From contig NZ_NVPR01000056.1 in the NCBI RefSeq assembly GCF_002551815.1, forward strand, positions 2,768 to 37,803: a stretch of DNA of 35,036 nt, read 5' to 3'. The translations under genes and the position numbers were made by a program. Positions 1 through 8,771 of the stretch are shown here, piece by piece. Every line of letters starts with the position of its first letter. Position 1 is the first letter of the stretch. A model generated the notes under the pieces. The model ran no database searches. It was not told where the DNA came from and was given only the letters and a program-made list of their open reading frames with translations. The DNA comes from Bacillus sp. AFS098217 (GTDB taxonomy: Bacteria; Bacillota; Bacilli; Bacillales; Bacillaceae_G).

Positions 1-88
1 AAAGGCCCTAACCGCTTCTATGCATGGCCAGATGCCCTCTCCCACCTAAAAAGAGGGGGGATGTCGGTTTTTAATTGATATATATCAA
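1..88 (+). repeat. Terminal copy of an interspersed repeat (bcr-like), left edge
   Basis: This stretch matches, in inverted orientation, the sequence at 34935-35020, with only a few substitutions and short indels over about 80 bases. Shared blocks include ACCGCTTCTATGCATGG, CTCCCACCTAAAAAGAGG and ATGTCGG followed by a T run and AATTGAT. It contains a short CTCCC/GGGAG-type stem around CCTAAAAAGAGG. The copy is cut by the window edge. It lies downstream of the ytpR stop and may help end its transcript. The B. cereus group is known for such intergenic repeats (bcr families); the exact family is not assigned. Confidence 0.7.
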
Positions 89-90
89 TT
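73..90. other. 18-bp perfect palindrome at the ytpR stop codon
   Basis: AATTGATATATATCAATT is fully self-complementary and overlaps the ytpR stop. On the minus strand it is followed by AAAAACC, not a U-run, so it is not a classical terminator by itself. The CTCCC/GGGAG hairpin of the adjoining repeat follows it. The inverted copy at the right edge of the window has a diverged version of this sequence. Confidence 0.6.
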
Positions 91-703
91 AAAATTTAAA
101 TTCTTGTCCAACTTCATAGCTGTCTTCTAATACAAGAATACCTTTTTCCTGAGGAGCATCTGGAAGCTCTAATTCACGTGCAGAGCAAAGCATACCAGAA
201 GATGGCGTACCACGAAGCTCAGCTGGTTTAATTAACATACCACTTGGCATGACAGCACCAATTTTCGCAACAACAACTTTTTGTCCTGCATCAACGTTTG
301 GTGCACCGCATACAATTTGTAATGTTTCTGTACCAATTTCTACTTTACAAATGCTTAATTTATCAGCATTTGGATGTTTTTCTTTTTCAGCTACATAACC
401 AACAACAAATTTTGGTGAAAGATCTGCTTCTACTTTTTCTTCAAAGCCGTTCTTTGCTAAAATTTCATTGATTTTCTCAACAAGCTCTTTCGTTAACGTA
501 ATGTTTCCTTTTTCTGTTACTTCTAAGTAAGAAGACGCATTAAAGATGTTAAATCCTCCTGTTACGTTGCTTTCACGATCATAAACGCGAGCAACATCTC
601 CTTTACGATCAAACGTACGATTTTCTAAAGTAATATCTTGTAAGGCAACAATTAACGTGTCACCAATTCCTTCAAGGTTGTAAAAAACGTTCACTTCGTT
701 CAT
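89..703 (-). CDS. ytpR: YtpR, tRNA-binding (EMAP/PheT-N-like) domain protein
   Basis: 204 aa, close to the length of B. subtilis YtpR. The C-terminal half (about residues 95-200) is an OB-fold tRNA-binding domain of the kind found at the N-terminus of the phenylalanyl-tRNA synthetase beta chain and in Trbp111/EMAPII. Visible motifs are [23 protein letters not shown] and [11 protein letters not shown]. The N-terminal part is the small domain typical of this Bacillus family. It is presumably a cytosolic RNA-binding protein, but its actual partner is unknown. The ATG overlaps the ytpQ stop as ATGA, so translation is probably coupled, and AGAAAGG lies directly before the ATG. It is the last gene of a ytpQ-ytpR unit, and a repeat follows. 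Confidence 0.92.
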   Translation of the reverse strand: MNEVNVFYNLEGIGDTLIVALQDITLENRTFDRKGDVARVYDRESNVTGGFNIFNASSYLEVTEKGNITLTKELVEKINEILAKNGFEEKVEADLSPKFVVGYVAEKEKHPNADKLSICKVEIGTETLQIVCGAPNVDAGQKVVVAKIGAVMPSGMLIKPAELRGTPSSGMLCSARELELPDAPQEKGILVLEDSYEVGQEFKF

Positions 704-1512
704 CCTTTCTCTTTTCCATCTGTCTTCTTCCGATTCTTCGCTAAAATAAAGATTGGTTCAAAGTCACCATCTTCATATACAAATGAAAGTGATGTAATCG
801 GAACATGCCCTTCGGCAAAAAATTTCATTGTCATTTGTGCAATAATATCATAACCGATTTCGTTCACGATATCAGCAATAATTAAAACATCTTGATGCGG
901 AACAGCCACGACCATGTCGCCAGAAATTTTCTCACGCATTGATTGTAAGAGCGATTCATTTAAAATACGACTCGCATCATAGCCATCATTTGTGTTTAAG
1001 AAATAAAATGTATTTCCAGCCACTTCATCTTGTTTAAATGTATGACTTAATGAACGTACATTAAACAATGCCATCTCACGTACTTGCTGCTCTGTAAGCT
1101 CTAATTTTTGCAATAAATGCTCATCAATTAATCGATATGTTTTATTGGAATCTAATGCATAATAAATGCGCGTTTCTGCTGTATGATCCGTCATTAAAAA
1201 TGGATTTCCTGCTTCCGCTTGTTTCGGGAAAGAAGTTGAACGAATAACAGGTAAAATTTTCGCTGTGCTAGTTTCTTCTTTATGCATGGCAATTAACGCT
1301 TCTTGCACGTAATAAGCAACCTCTTCAATTGCTGTTTCTTTTTTTACTTCCCACTTTGCTACAACTCCTGGAAGCGATACGCTAATGCCCTTTTTCGTAT
1401 CCTTTTGTTCAATACGGAGGACATCTTTTTCACTATCGTAATGAAAGTCCCATTCTGGGCGAGATAATTTTTTCATTAACTCTTCTTTCATCTTTTTATT
1501 TGTCATTTTCAT
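700..1512 (-). CDS. ytpQ: YtpQ, DUF1444 family protein
   Basis: 270 aa from the chosen ATG, which sits 8 nt after GGAAGGGAGG; B. subtilis YtpQ has about the same length. The frame stays open upstream to 1578, but that part crosses a terminator hairpin and is not coding. The protein is soluble and has no signal peptide or membrane segment. Readable stretches are the N-terminal [20 protein letters not shown], an internal [19 protein letters not shown], and a C-terminal [11 protein letters not shown]. The family (UPF0354/DUF1444) has no established biochemical function. Its stop overlaps the ytpR start by 4 bases, so the two form one unit. Confidence 0.9.
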   Translation of the reverse strand: MKMTNKKMKEELMKKLSRPEWDFHYDSEKDVLRIEQKDTKKGISVSLPGVVAKWEVKKETAIEEVAYYVQEALIAMHKEETSTAKILPVIRSTSFPKQAEAGNPFLMTDHTAETRIYYALDSNKTYRLIDEHLLQKLELTEQQVREMALFNVRSLSHTFKQDEVAGNTFYFLNTNDGYDASRILNESLLQSMREKISGDMVVAVPHQDVLIIADIVNEIGYDIIAQMTMKFFAEGHVPITSLSFVYEDGDFEPIFILAKNRKKTDGKEKG

Positions 1513-1530
1513 TTCGTTTGCCTCCCTTCC

Positions 1531-1563
1531 AAAAAAATAACCTCCCCGGCGAAGGTAGAGGTT
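1531..1563 (-). terminator. Rho-independent terminator after ytpP
   Basis: Read on the minus strand: AACCTC, then a loop containing TTCG, then GAGGTT, followed by ATTTTTTT. The hairpin lies between the ytpP stop (1592) and the ytpQ ribosome site. It therefore separates ytpP from ytpQ-ytpR. Confidence 0.8.
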
Positions 1564-1591
1564 GTTTTTACAATTCAATTGGCTAATCGCC

Positions 1592-1906
1592 TTATTTTAA
1601 ACCTTCAATAAACGCTTCGATTTGTTCTTGTGTTTTACGATCTTTGTTTACATAGCGTCCAGTTTCTTCACCTTTATTGTACGCTACAAAGCTAGGAATG
1701 CCAAATACGTCTAACTTCACGCAAAGGTCAATAAACTCGTCACGATCTACATAGTAGAATGAGAAGTCACTATATTTCTCTTCTACTTCTGGCATAAACG
1801 GGTCAACAAAGCGGCAATCTGGGCACCATTCTGCTGAGAACATAAAAATGATGTTCTCTTCATTTTTCAACTCTTGGAATTGCTCCATACTTTCTAATGA
1901 TTTCAT
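1592..1906 (-). CDS. ytpP: YtpP, thioredoxin-like protein
   Basis: 104 aa, a single thioredoxin fold. The active-site motif is WCPDC with cysteines at residues 28 and 31. The cis-proline region is [14 protein letters not shown] near residue 70. It has no signal peptide, so it should be a cytosolic thiol-disulfide or bacilliredoxin-like protein. Family members of this type act in thiol redox balance; the physiological partner is not evident from the sequence. The start is firm: AGGAGG lies 8 nt before the ATG. It is a single-gene unit closed by its own terminator. Confidence 0.92.
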   Translation of the reverse strand: MKSLESMEQFQELKNEENIIFMFSAEWCPDCRFVDPFMPEVEEKYSDFSFYYVDRDEFIDLCVKLDVFGIPSFVAYNKGEETGRYVNKDRKTQEQIEAFIEGLK

Positions 1907-1988
1907 CTATATTTCCTCCTCTAACGAAGTGTATCTTTTCATGTCTAATCTTCTTTTATACTACCATACATCACGCACGGTGCAAGGT

Positions 1989-2498
1989 TTATGCTTGTTT
2001 TTCGTCATACTTATATTGTCCAATTAATAGCTTTACAACATGTACAAATAACTCTGTACGATCCACGTAATGATCTGTAAAAATACCAATCGCTCCTTCA
2101 TGACTGCGAATGTCTTTCCGCTGTACAAACGCCTCCATTACTTCACTTAATTCTTTTCCGCTCTCAAGAGGGGCAAGAAACTCATCTGGTAACTTAATGC
2201 GCGCACCGCCCGCTACAAATACTTTTCCAGCGCTTGTTGCTAAAGCACCCCAGTTACACATAAACAAGCCGTGCTCTGTTTTCATGACGCCGCCTTCTAA
2301 TCCAAATCCAATGTCAGCTTCTTCTGCTTTCAATGCTCGCTTCGCTCTATTGATTGCTCCTTGCATCGTTTCTTCATCAGTAAATGGCTGTGCTGCTACT
2401 CCTGAAGGAACAGAAAGAGACGTAATCGTAACATCTTTCCAAACCTTCTCCACAGCCCCAACCTTTGTTTTATTCTTCGATCCAACTACTACCTTCAT
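1989..2498 (-). CDS. DUF84 family inosine/xanthosine triphosphatase (YjjX-like)
   Basis: 169 aa from the ATG that follows GGAGGTG by 6 nt; an in-frame ATG at 2513 lies within the ribosome-site region and is less likely. The N-terminus MKVVVGSKNKTKVGAVEKVW is the nucleotide-binding signature of the ITPase-like/YjjX fold (SxNxxKxxAV). Further family motifs are QPFTDEETMQGAINRA and ADIGFGLEGGV. YjjX-type enzymes hydrolyse ITP and XTP to limit misincorporation into nucleic acids. It is a soluble protein of about full family length (E. coli YjjX is about 170 aa). Confidence 0.85.
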   Translation of the reverse strand: MKVVVGSKNKTKVGAVEKVWKDVTITSLSVPSGVAAQPFTDEETMQGAINRAKRALKAEEADIGFGLEGGVMKTEHGLFMCNWGALATSAGKVFVAGGARIKLPDEFLAPLESGKELSEVMEAFVQRKDIRSHEGAIGIFTDHYVDRTELFVHVVKLLIGQYKYDEKQA

Positions 2499-2574
2499 TT
2501 CATTCACCTCCATATATAAATTCACAATTGTGCTCTAACCTTACACGTCCACATAACTCCTAGCCTCGTACATA

Positions 2575-2690
2575 AAAATAGGATTCTACACTCTTCCTAT
2601 GCCGGGGTTTACATCGAGCGAGCACCAATTAGGCACTGACCGCTACCACACATCGCTGGGTCATCTCTCCAACCTAAAAAAAGAAAGAGG
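2575..2690 (+). repeat. Diverged repeat related to the window-edge repeats
   Basis: The right part matches the edge repeat in the left-edge orientation: GGCACTGACCGCT, a divergent stretch, then TCATCTCTCCAACCTAAAAA and AGAGG. The edge copies have GACTGACCGCT, then CTCTCCCACCTAAAAAGAGG. The left part holds a small hairpin, ATAGGA (2578-2583) with TCCTAT (2595-2600). It fills the gap between the DUF84 gene and the ytoP stop, and its AACCT/AGGTT pair may serve as the ytoP transcript end. Homology is by eye; identity is much lower than between the two edge copies. Confidence 0.5.
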
Positions 2691-2708
2691 TTTTCCCTCC
2701 TTCCTTAT

Positions 2709-3782
2709 TTAAGCGTTATTTTTAATTGTTTCTAACGTCGTCTTATCTGTTGCTTTCACAAGCTTCGTAATTAATTCTTTTGCCGCTGCATAATCATCAA
2801 CATGTAAAATAGATGCATGTGTATGAATGTAACGAGCACAAACACCAATTACTGCTGATGGAATGCCTGAGTTACTTGTATGTACACGGCCTGCATCTGT
2901 ACCACCTTGTGAAATAAAGTATTGGTACGGAATATTATGTGTTTCTGCTGTATCTAAAATAAATTCACGCATTCCTCTATGCGTTACCATTGTACGGTCG
3001 TAAATACGAAGGAGCGCTCCTTTTCCTAATTGACCGAACTGCGTTGTATCACCGGATGCATCATTTGCTGGACTTGCGTCAAGCGCATAGAAGATATCTG
3101 GCTGAATCATATTAGCAGCTGTTTGCGCCCCGCGAAGACCCACTTCTTCTTGTACAGTCGCACCAGAATATAGTGTATTTGGCAGAGTCTCATCTTTTAA
3201 TTCTTTTAATAATTCAATTGCAAGACCGCAGCCGTAACGGTTATCCCAAGCTTTCGCCATGATTTTTTTTTCATTTGCCATTGGTGTAAACGGACAGATT
3301 GGAACGATTTGTTGTCCTGGCTTCACGCCAATTTCCAGCGCATCTTCATAGCTATCTGCACCTATATCAATTAGCATATTTTTTATATCCATTGGTTTTG
3401 CACGCTGCGCATCACTTAGTAAGTGAGGTGGAATTGAACCAACAACCCCAACGATAGGGCCATTCTTCGTCATAATTTGTACACGCTGTGCTAGCAATAC
3501 TTGACTCCACCAGCCACCTAGCGTTTGGAAACGAATCATCCCGTTTTTCGTAATTTGCGTAACCATAAAGCCAACTTCATCCATGTGGCCCGCTACAAGT
3601 ACACGTGGGCCATTTTCGTCACCTTTTTTAAGACCAAACACACTGCCTAAACCGTCTTGGACAATTTCATCCGCATATTTACTTAGCTCTTGTTTCATAA
3701 AACGGCGTACATCATGTTCAAACCCTGATGTCCCTTGTAATTCTGTTAACGTACGAAATAATTCTAATGTCTCTTTATTCAC
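2709..3782 (-). CDS. ytoP: YtoP, M42 family metallo-aminopeptidase
   Basis: 357 aa from a GTG start preceded by AAGAAGGGG at 5-6 nt; a TTG at 3800 is in frame but lies upstream of that ribosome site. M42 features are present in order: [12 protein letters not shown] (metal His and Asp near residue 70), [17 protein letters not shown] (bridging Asp), [15 protein letters not shown] (catalytic Glu pair), ALDASPAND and [19 protein letters not shown]. These enzymes are cytosolic, large self-compartmentalised aminopeptidases using two Zn or Co ions. B. subtilis YtoP is the positional counterpart. It is a single-gene unit flanked by repeat sequence downstream. Confidence 0.9.
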   Translation of the reverse strand: MNKETLELFRTLTELQGTSGFEHDVRRFMKQELSKYADEIVQDGLGSVFGLKKGDENGPRVLVAGHMDEVGFMVTQITKNGMIRFQTLGGWWSQVLLAQRVQIMTKNGPIVGVVGSIPPHLLSDAQRAKPMDIKNMLIDIGADSYEDALEIGVKPGQQIVPICPFTPMANEKKIMAKAWDNRYGCGLAIELLKELKDETLPNTLYSGATVQEEVGLRGAQTAANMIQPDIFYALDASPANDASGDTTQFGQLGKGALLRIYDRTMVTHRGMREFILDTAETHNIPYQYFISQGGTDAGRVHTSNSGIPSAVIGVCARYIHTHASILHVDDYAAAKELITKLVKATDKTTLETIKNNA

Positions 3783-3879
3783 GAAGTCCCCTTCTTTCAA
3801 ACCTTAGTAGAATACCTTCTTTATTGTAACGAAATTTTCGAAATGTTTCTAGTTTCTTCTTTTTTCGTTAAAATTGCAT

Positions 3880-3885
3880 TATAAT
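3880..3885 (+). promoter_or_regulatory. Possible -10 box of ytzB
   Basis: TATAAT lies 40 bases before the ytzB ATG. No convincing -35 is visible 16-18 bases upstream, where the sequence is T-rich, so this is only a candidate. Confidence 0.3.
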
Positions 3886-3924
3886 TATTATCGATACACT
3901 ATTTTACAGAAGCGAGGTGAATAT

Positions 3925-4236
3925 ATGCGCTGGAAAGGTTTACTAGCTGGCCTTGGCATTGGCTTTGCAGCTGGTTATCTTGTTGCAAACAAAGTTCAAG
4001 AACAATCCCATATTTCTTCAGAGAAAGCATTAAAAATGGTCAAACAAGCACTAAGTCATAAAGGCGAAATTACTGGCTCATGGGTACATATGGTTCCAGA
4101 GACGTTTGAAAAATATGATGTCGCGTACGAAGTATACCGTGGTGGCCTCACAACGAGTTTAAATGATATACAAGAACGATTTGAATTTTTAGTAGATGCA
4201 AAAACAGGTACTGTTTTAGAAGTAAAAGCTGCGTAA
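3925..4236 (+). CDS. ytzB: YtzB, small PepSY-domain membrane-anchored protein
   Basis: 103 aa from the ATG placed 5 nt after GAGGTG; the open frame extends upstream to 3874 without a ribosome site. Residues 4-20 (KGLLAGLGIGFAAGYLV) form a glycine-rich hydrophobic segment that is either a membrane anchor or an uncleaved signal. The rest is one PepSY-like domain with the typical SEKALKMVKQAL start and the closing FLVDAKTGTVLEVK. PepSY domains are thought to modulate peptidases or bind at the cell surface; the role here is unknown. B. subtilis YtzB has the same length and neighbourhood. Confidence 0.85.
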   Translation: MRWKGLLAGLGIGFAAGYLVANKVQEQSHISSEKALKMVKQALSHKGEITGSWVHMVPETFEKYDVAYEVYRGGLTTSLNDIQERFEFLVDAKTGTVLEVKAA

Positions 4237-4299
4237 AAGGCGTTAGCTACTCCGAAAGCATAGGTTTAAATAAAGCAAAATTTTAATTAATACTGGTTT

Positions 4300-4425
4300 A
4301 CTTTATCATCCGCTGATTATTCGCCCTCACCAATCGGGCTTTACGGGCAGTTAATCTCCCGCCCCCTTCTTTGCTCTTGCTGAACTTTGACGTGAGGGTC
4401 TTACTGCCCGTTAATGCGGAATAAA
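4300..4425. repeat. Structured intergenic element (repeat-like)
   Basis: An outer stem is formed by 4302-4306/4309-4313 with 4416-4420/4421-4425. Inside it, GCCCTCAC (4323-4330) pairs with GTGAGGGT (4392-4399), and ACGGGCAGT (4343-4351) pairs with ACTGCCCGT (4403-4411). The two inner helices cross (order A-B-A'-B'), so they form a pseudoknot or are alternatives. The sequence resembles intergenic repeats I associate with the B. cereus group, but copy number cannot be judged from this window. It lies between ytzB and the thiolase gene, which converge here. Confidence 0.5.
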
Positions 4426-4456
4426 AGCGTACAGATGAATTTCTGCACGCTTTTTT
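4426..4456. terminator. Bidirectional terminator between ytzB and the thiolase gene
   Basis: AGCGT-A-CAG, loop ATGAATTT, CTG-C-ACGCT, then TTTTTT on the plus strand; on the minus strand the hairpin is followed by TTTTA. It overlaps the thiolase stop codon and can end both converging transcripts. Confidence 0.75.
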
Positions 4457-5606
4457 ATATTCTTTCAATTATCGTCGCTGTTGACATCCCATGTCCGATA
4501 CAAATTGTTAACAGACCATATCTTCCCTTTCTTCTCTCTAGTTCATAAAGAAGAGAAGTCATTAATTTTGCACCCGTTGCCCCAAGTGGATGACCTAATG
4601 CAATTGCACCACCATTAACATTCACCTTTTCTAAATCCGCTCCCATTTCCTTTTGCCATGCTAAAACAACCGATGCAAATGCTTCATTGATTTCTACAAC
4701 ATCTATATCGTGAATTGTTAAATTTGATTTTTGCAGCACTTTTTTCGTTGCAGGAATCACACCATCAAGCATTGTCGTCGGATCAGAGCCAACAACCACT
4801 TGATTCACAATACGGGCACGCGCTGTACACCCTAGCTCTTTTGCCTTTTCACGCTCCATCAGCAAAATTGCTGCAGCGCCATCACTAATTTGACTTGCAT
4901 TCCCTGCTGTAATTACACCACCTGATTTAAACACTGTTTTTAAATTTGCTAGCGCTTCATAAGAAGTATCTCTTCTTGGTCCTTCATCATTCTCAACCAG
5001 CATTTCATTACCATCTTTATCTATACCTCGCAGTGGTACAATCTCTCCCTCAAAATGTCCCGATTCAATTGCTTGAAGTGCTCGTCTATGGCTTTCTAAC
5101 GCATAAGCATCTAATTGTTCACGGGTTATACCATATTTTTCTGCAATCATCTCAGCAGATACACCTTGATGCACGATTTGATACTTTTCGTAAAAACTAC
5201 TTGGGATTGTTCGCTCATTTCCATCACTTAAAATAGGAACTTTAGTCATATGTTCAACGCCAGCTGCAATCGTAATATCCATATCACCTGATTTAATTTC
5301 TTGCGCAGCAAAGTGTATAGCTTGTTGTCCAGAACCACATAGCCGATTAATCGTTACTGCTGGGACCGTTATAGGAAAACCGGCTTCAAGCGCAGAAAGT
5401 CTTCCAATGTTAAAACCTTGTTCATGAATTGGCGTGACACACCCCATAACAATATCTTCTATGAACCCTTTTTCTATATTCACCCTTTTTGTTACTTCAT
5501 CCAGCACAACCGCCGCAAGTTGTACCGGATGAATGAGACGAAATGCACCATTTCTTTTCCCAACTGGCGTACGTATTGCTTCAACAATGACAACATCTCG
5601 CTTCAT
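4455..5606 (-). CDS. Thiolase (acetyl-CoA acetyltransferase / 3-ketoacyl-CoA thiolase)
   Basis: 383 aa, standard thiolase length. The nucleophilic cysteine is C90 in INRLCGSGQQA, the catalytic histidine is H339 in IALGHPLGATGA, and the second cysteine is C369 in TICIGHGMST. All residues needed for either thiolytic cleavage or Claisen condensation are present. As the last gene of a five-gene acyl-CoA operon it most likely does the final cleavage, releasing acetyl-CoA or propionyl-CoA. Chain-length preference cannot be read from the sequence. Its ATG overlaps the stop of the preceding dehydrogenase gene as ATGA, indicating translational coupling. It ends in a bidirectional terminator. Confidence 0.92.
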   Translation of the reverse strand: MKRDVVIVEAIRTPVGKRNGAFRLIHPVQLAAVVLDEVTKRVNIEKGFIEDIVMGCVTPIHEQGFNIGRLSALEAGFPITVPAVTINRLCGSGQQAIHFAAQEIKSGDMDITIAAGVEHMTKVPILSDGNERTIPSSFYEKYQIVHQGVSAEMIAEKYGITREQLDAYALESHRRALQAIESGHFEGEIVPLRGIDKDGNEMLVENDEGPRRDTSYEALANLKTVFKSGGVITAGNASQISDGAAAILLMEREKAKELGCTARARIVNQVVVGSDPTTMLDGVIPATKKVLQKSNLTIHDIDVVEINEAFASVVLAWQKEMGADLEKVNVNGGAIALGHPLGATGAKLMTSLLYELERRKGRYGLLTICIGHGMSTATIIERI

Positions 5607-6475
5607 ATTTTCTCACCTACTTTCCCTTTTGAATAATCATAGAAACCTTTCCCAGTCTTCCTTCCAAAATGCCCTGCCTCTACGAGTTTCACGAGTGTTT
5701 GCGGCGCCCTAAACCTATCACCAAATGCGTCCATTAGTCCTTTACTCGCAAATAATAGCGTATCTAGTCCAACATAATCAGCTAATTCAAGTGGCCCCAT
5801 TGGATAGTTCAAGCCAAACTTAATCGCCTTATCAATTTCTTCTTTACTTGCAATCCCTTCCTCATACATACGCATGCACTCTAGCACATGAATAGCAATT
5901 GCTCGTGACGTAACAAATCCTTGCATATCTTTCACAACAACCGTTTCTTTTCCGATTTCTTCTGAGATTGCTTTTACTGCTTGTATCGTACTTTCTGCCG
6001 TAACGACACCCTGTACAATTTCAACGAGTTTCATAACAGGAGCAGGATTAAACCAATGCATTCCTACTACTTTCTCTGGACGGCTTGTCACACTTGCAAT
6101 CGCAGTTACACTTAATTCAGACGTATTCGTAGCTAGAATAGTAGATGGCAATGTATAGGAATCTAACTTTTGAAAAATTTCCTTCTTTAACTGTAATATT
6201 TCTGGTACCGCCTCAATAACAAGCTCTACATTTTGGCAAGCTTCTTCTAATATAATTGTAGAAGTAATACGAGTTAGAATGTGGTTTTTCTCTTCCTCTG
6301 TTATACGTCCTGCGTTCACAAAACGATTCAAACTTTTGTTGATTGTTGCATGAGCCTTTTGTAAATTTTCTTCGGATACATCATACATTTTCACATATTT
6401 ATCGCCCATCGCTAACGCTTGAGCAATTCCACTCCCCATAATTCCTACCCCAATGACTGCAATATTTTCAATCAT
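5603..6475 (-). CDS. 3-hydroxyacyl-CoA (3-hydroxybutyryl-CoA) dehydrogenase
   Basis: 290 aa, two-domain HBD/MmgB-like enzyme. The Rossmann NAD motif GVGIMGSGIAQ is at residues 9-19, ATNTSELSVTAIA follows, and the catalytic histidine is H140 in GMHWFNPAPVMKLVEIV. The C-terminal helical domain contains NYPMGPLELADYVGLD. It oxidises 3-hydroxyacyl-CoA to 3-ketoacyl-CoA with NAD, feeding the thiolase encoded next. It is a monofunctional enzyme with no fused hydratase. Start: AAGGAGGG lies 5-6 nt before the ATG. It is the fourth gene of the operon; a 35-base gap separates it from the racemase-like gene, and its stop overlaps the thiolase start. Confidence 0.92.
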   Translation of the reverse strand: MIENIAVIGVGIMGSGIAQALAMGDKYVKMYDVSEENLQKAHATINKSLNRFVNAGRITEEEKNHILTRITSTIILEEACQNVELVIEAVPEILQLKKEIFQKLDSYTLPSTILATNTSELSVTAIASVTSRPEKVVGMHWFNPAPVMKLVEIVQGVVTAESTIQAVKAISEEIGKETVVVKDMQGFVTSRAIAIHVLECMRMYEEGIASKEEIDKAIKFGLNYPMGPLELADYVGLDTLLFASKGLMDAFGDRFRAPQTLVKLVEAGHFGRKTGKGFYDYSKGKVGEKI

Positions 6476-6510
6476 GATTTCCCTCCTTTACTTATCTCAC
6501 TTTGATCTAT

Positions 6511-7629
6511 TTATACAGGAATCCGGTCGATTACTTCTAATTGTTCCAACCTTTCAATCTCTAACCTTGATAATCCGAGACTTTGCAAAATTTCTTCTGT
6601 ATGCTCACCAAGCTTTGGGGGATCCGTAAATCTATCATTTGTATGTGTAAATACAAATCCTTTCTCTTTTACTAAATGACTCGTAAAGGGGGAGGATGCT
6701 AATTCATTTGTCTCTAAAACAGGCGACAAACAACAATCCACTTCCATCGCAAATTCCGTCCAATACACCAATGGCTTACTCGCAAAGGTCGCTTTCATCT
6801 GTTCATAAATCATTTGACCATCTTGAGCTAGCTCATGTTGCTTATCTTTCCACTCTATTCTTCCTACCGCTTCGCAAAAGGCATACCAAAATTTCTGTTC
6901 AACTGCTCCGAGCGCAACAAACCTCCTATCACTCGTTTCATAGATGGAATAACATACCACCTTACCGCTAAGCGAATCTAACCCATGACGTTTGTTGTAC
7001 ATTTTTTCAAGCATAATATGATTGTTCATTAACATCACTAAGCTATCTGTGAGAGAAATATCAAGATAACTCCCTTCTCCAGTCTGCTCCCTTTGAAACA
7101 ATGCTGCTATAATTTTTTCCGAAGTCATCATCCCCCCTACTTCATCACCAAGTGTAATTTTAGGATGAACCGGAATTCCTTCTCGATCTTTCAACTGTGC
7201 CAATACTCCGCTGACTGCCATAAAATTTATATCATGGCTTGCAAGATTCGAATGTTCTTTCTTCTGTCCATATCCAGTTAACGAGGCATAAATGATACCT
7301 TTGTTGATTCGTTTCACTTCTTGATACCCAAGGCCAAGGCGATTCATCACGTTAGGCCGAAAACTTTCTATTAAAACAGCAGCTTTTTGAAGAAGTTTTT
7401 TCACCACTTCAACCCCTTCAGGATGCTTTACATTTATTGCAATACTTTTCTTGTTACGATTATTCGCATAAAAAAATGCCTGATTGCCAGATTCCAATCC
7501 CCTTGCTAAATCCCCGTAACGCGGTTCTACTTTAATCACTTCTGCACCTAAATCAGCCAGACGAAGCGCTGCATATGGACCTGGTAAGTAATGAGAAAAA
7601 TCAACAACTGTTACTCCTTCCAACATCAT
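6511..7629 (-). CDS. CaiB/BaiF family protein, alpha-methylacyl-CoA racemase-like
   Basis: 372 aa. The N-terminus VVDFSHYLPGPYAALRLADL and EVIKVEP are typical of class III CoA-transferases. Two stretches point to the racemase branch: SHDINFMAVSGVL (H132) and LGDEVGGM (D162). They align by eye with GHDINYxALSGVL and ADFxGG of alpha-methylacyl-CoA racemases, whose His and Asp are the proton shuttles. The likely role is epimerising 2-methylacyl-CoA so that the S form can be dehydrogenated; transfer of CoA between acids is the alternative. The ATG overlaps the stop of the acyl-CoA dehydrogenase gene (a second ATG follows at once). Confidence 0.82.
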   Translation of the reverse strand: MMLEGVTVVDFSHYLPGPYAALRLADLGAEVIKVEPRYGDLARGLESGNQAFFYANNRNKKSIAINVKHPEGVEVVKKLLQKAAVLIESFRPNVMNRLGLGYQEVKRINKGIIYASLTGYGQKKEHSNLASHDINFMAVSGVLAQLKDREGIPVHPKITLGDEVGGMMTSEKIIAALFQREQTGEGSYLDISLTDSLVMLMNNHIMLEKMYNKRHGLDSLSGKVVCYSIYETSDRRFVALGAVEQKFWYAFCEAVGRIEWKDKQHELAQDGQMIYEQMKATFASKPLVYWTEFAMEVDCCLSPVLETNELASSPFTSHLVKEKGFVFTHTNDRFTDPPKLGEHTEEILQSLGLSRLEIERLEQLEVIDRIPV

Positions 7630-8771
7630 AGGCCCATCCCCCTCGCAATAATGCTTTTCATAATCTCATTCGTTCCAGCGTAAATCGTGCTGACTGGAAT
7701 ATCACGATAACGCCGCGCAATCTCGTATTCTTCCATATAGCCATAACCACCGTGTAATTGTATGCACTCTGCTGATACTTTTTTTGCAAGGTCAGTTAAC
7801 CACCACTTCGCCATTGATACTTTCGTTACGATGTCTTCACCCTCCATATGATTTGCAATACATTCATCTACAAATGTTCTACCAATTTCAATTTCAGTAT
7901 ACATCTCTGCTAATCGGAACTGTACTGTTTGAAAATCACTTATACTTTTTCCAAACGCTTTTCTCTCCTGCACATATTTTTTGGTTATATGTAGCATCAC
8001 TTCCGCCGCTGTTTTAGCTGCAATTGCAACAATGAGACGTTCTTGCTGCAACTTTTCCATAAGATAATAAAAGCCTTTCCCATCTTCTCCTAACAAATTT
8101 ACAGCTGGGACTTTTACATCTTCAAAAATAAGCTCTGCTGTATCTTGACTATGTAAACCCATTTTTTTTAGTTTTTTCCCTCTCTTAAACCCTTCCATTC
8201 CTCGTTCTAAAACAAGCAAACTCATGCCTTTATGTGTGGGTTTCATATTTGTATCTGTCTTACAAACAACGATGACTAAATCGGCATGAATACCATTTGT
8301 AATAAATGTTTTCTCACCATTGACGATATAATGATTCCCTTCTTTTCTTGCTGTTGTTCGAATGCTCGCCAAGTCAGAACCCGCCCCTGGCTCCGTCATT
8401 GCAATTGCAGTTATATATTCACCGCTTACGCATTTTGGTAACCAGCGTTTTTTTTGTTCGTCTGTTCCATACTGCGTGAAGTATGGAACGACAATGTCAT
8501 TATGCAAACCAATACCAATTAAACTGGAGCCAACCTTTTCAAGCTCCTCATTAATGACGACCGAATATCCAAAATCAGCACCTGCTCCACTATACCGCTC
8601 ATCTACCATAGGACAAAGAAAACCTTTACTTCCCATGCTTCTCCAAAAAGAACGAGGAATCATTCCTTCTTTTTCCCAGTCGTTATAATGTGGATAAGCT
8701 TCTTTTTCTAAAAACTTATGAAAAGCATCACGAAAAATGTGATGCTCCTCCTGTAAGTACTTATGCTTCAT
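7626..8771 (-). CDS. Acyl-CoA dehydrogenase, long-chain/isovaleryl type
   Basis: 381 aa from the second of two adjacent ATGs, 5 nt after GGGAGG; the frame runs on upstream within the ligase gene. FAD and substrate motifs are AMTEPGAGSDLASI, NGEKTFITNG and QLHGGYGYMEEYEIARRYRD. The C-terminal site is IYAGTNEI, with Ala where medium- and short-chain enzymes carry the catalytic Glu (YEGT). Instead E244 in LQQERLIVA matches the catalytic Glu of long-chain and isovaleryl-CoA dehydrogenases. This favours long or branched substrates. It makes the 2-enoyl-CoA and passes electrons to ETF, which is not in this window. The start overlaps the ligase stop. Confidence 0.9.
   Translation of the reverse strand: MKHKYLQEEHHIFRDAFHKFLEKEAYPHYNDWEKEGMIPRSFWRSMGSKGFLCPMVDERYSGAGADFGYSVVINEELEKVGSSLIGIGLHNDIVVPYFTQYGTDEQKKRWLPKCVSGEYITAIAMTEPGAGSDLASIRTTARKEGNHYIVNGEKTFITNGIHADLVIVVCKTDTNMKPTHKGMSLLVLERGMEGFKRGKKLKKMGLHSQDTAELIFEDVKVPAVNLLGEDGKGFYYLMEKLQQERLIVAIAAKTAAEVMLHITKKYVQERKAFGKSISDFQTVQFRLAEMYTEIEIGRTFVDECIANHMEGEDIVTKVSMAKWWLTDLAKKVSAECIQLHGGYGYMEEYEIARRYRDIPVSTIYAGTNEIMKSIIARGMGL

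Noticed and set aside
1513-1578. N-terminal extension of YtpQ
   Set aside because: It includes the ytpP terminator hairpin and lacks a ribosome site; the ATG at 1512 follows GGAAGGGAGG.
2110-2538. 142-codon plus-strand open frame opposite the DUF84 gene
   Set aside because: It mirrors a well-supported gene and has a composition typical of antisense reading (many Ser, Pro and Asn), without a ribosome site.
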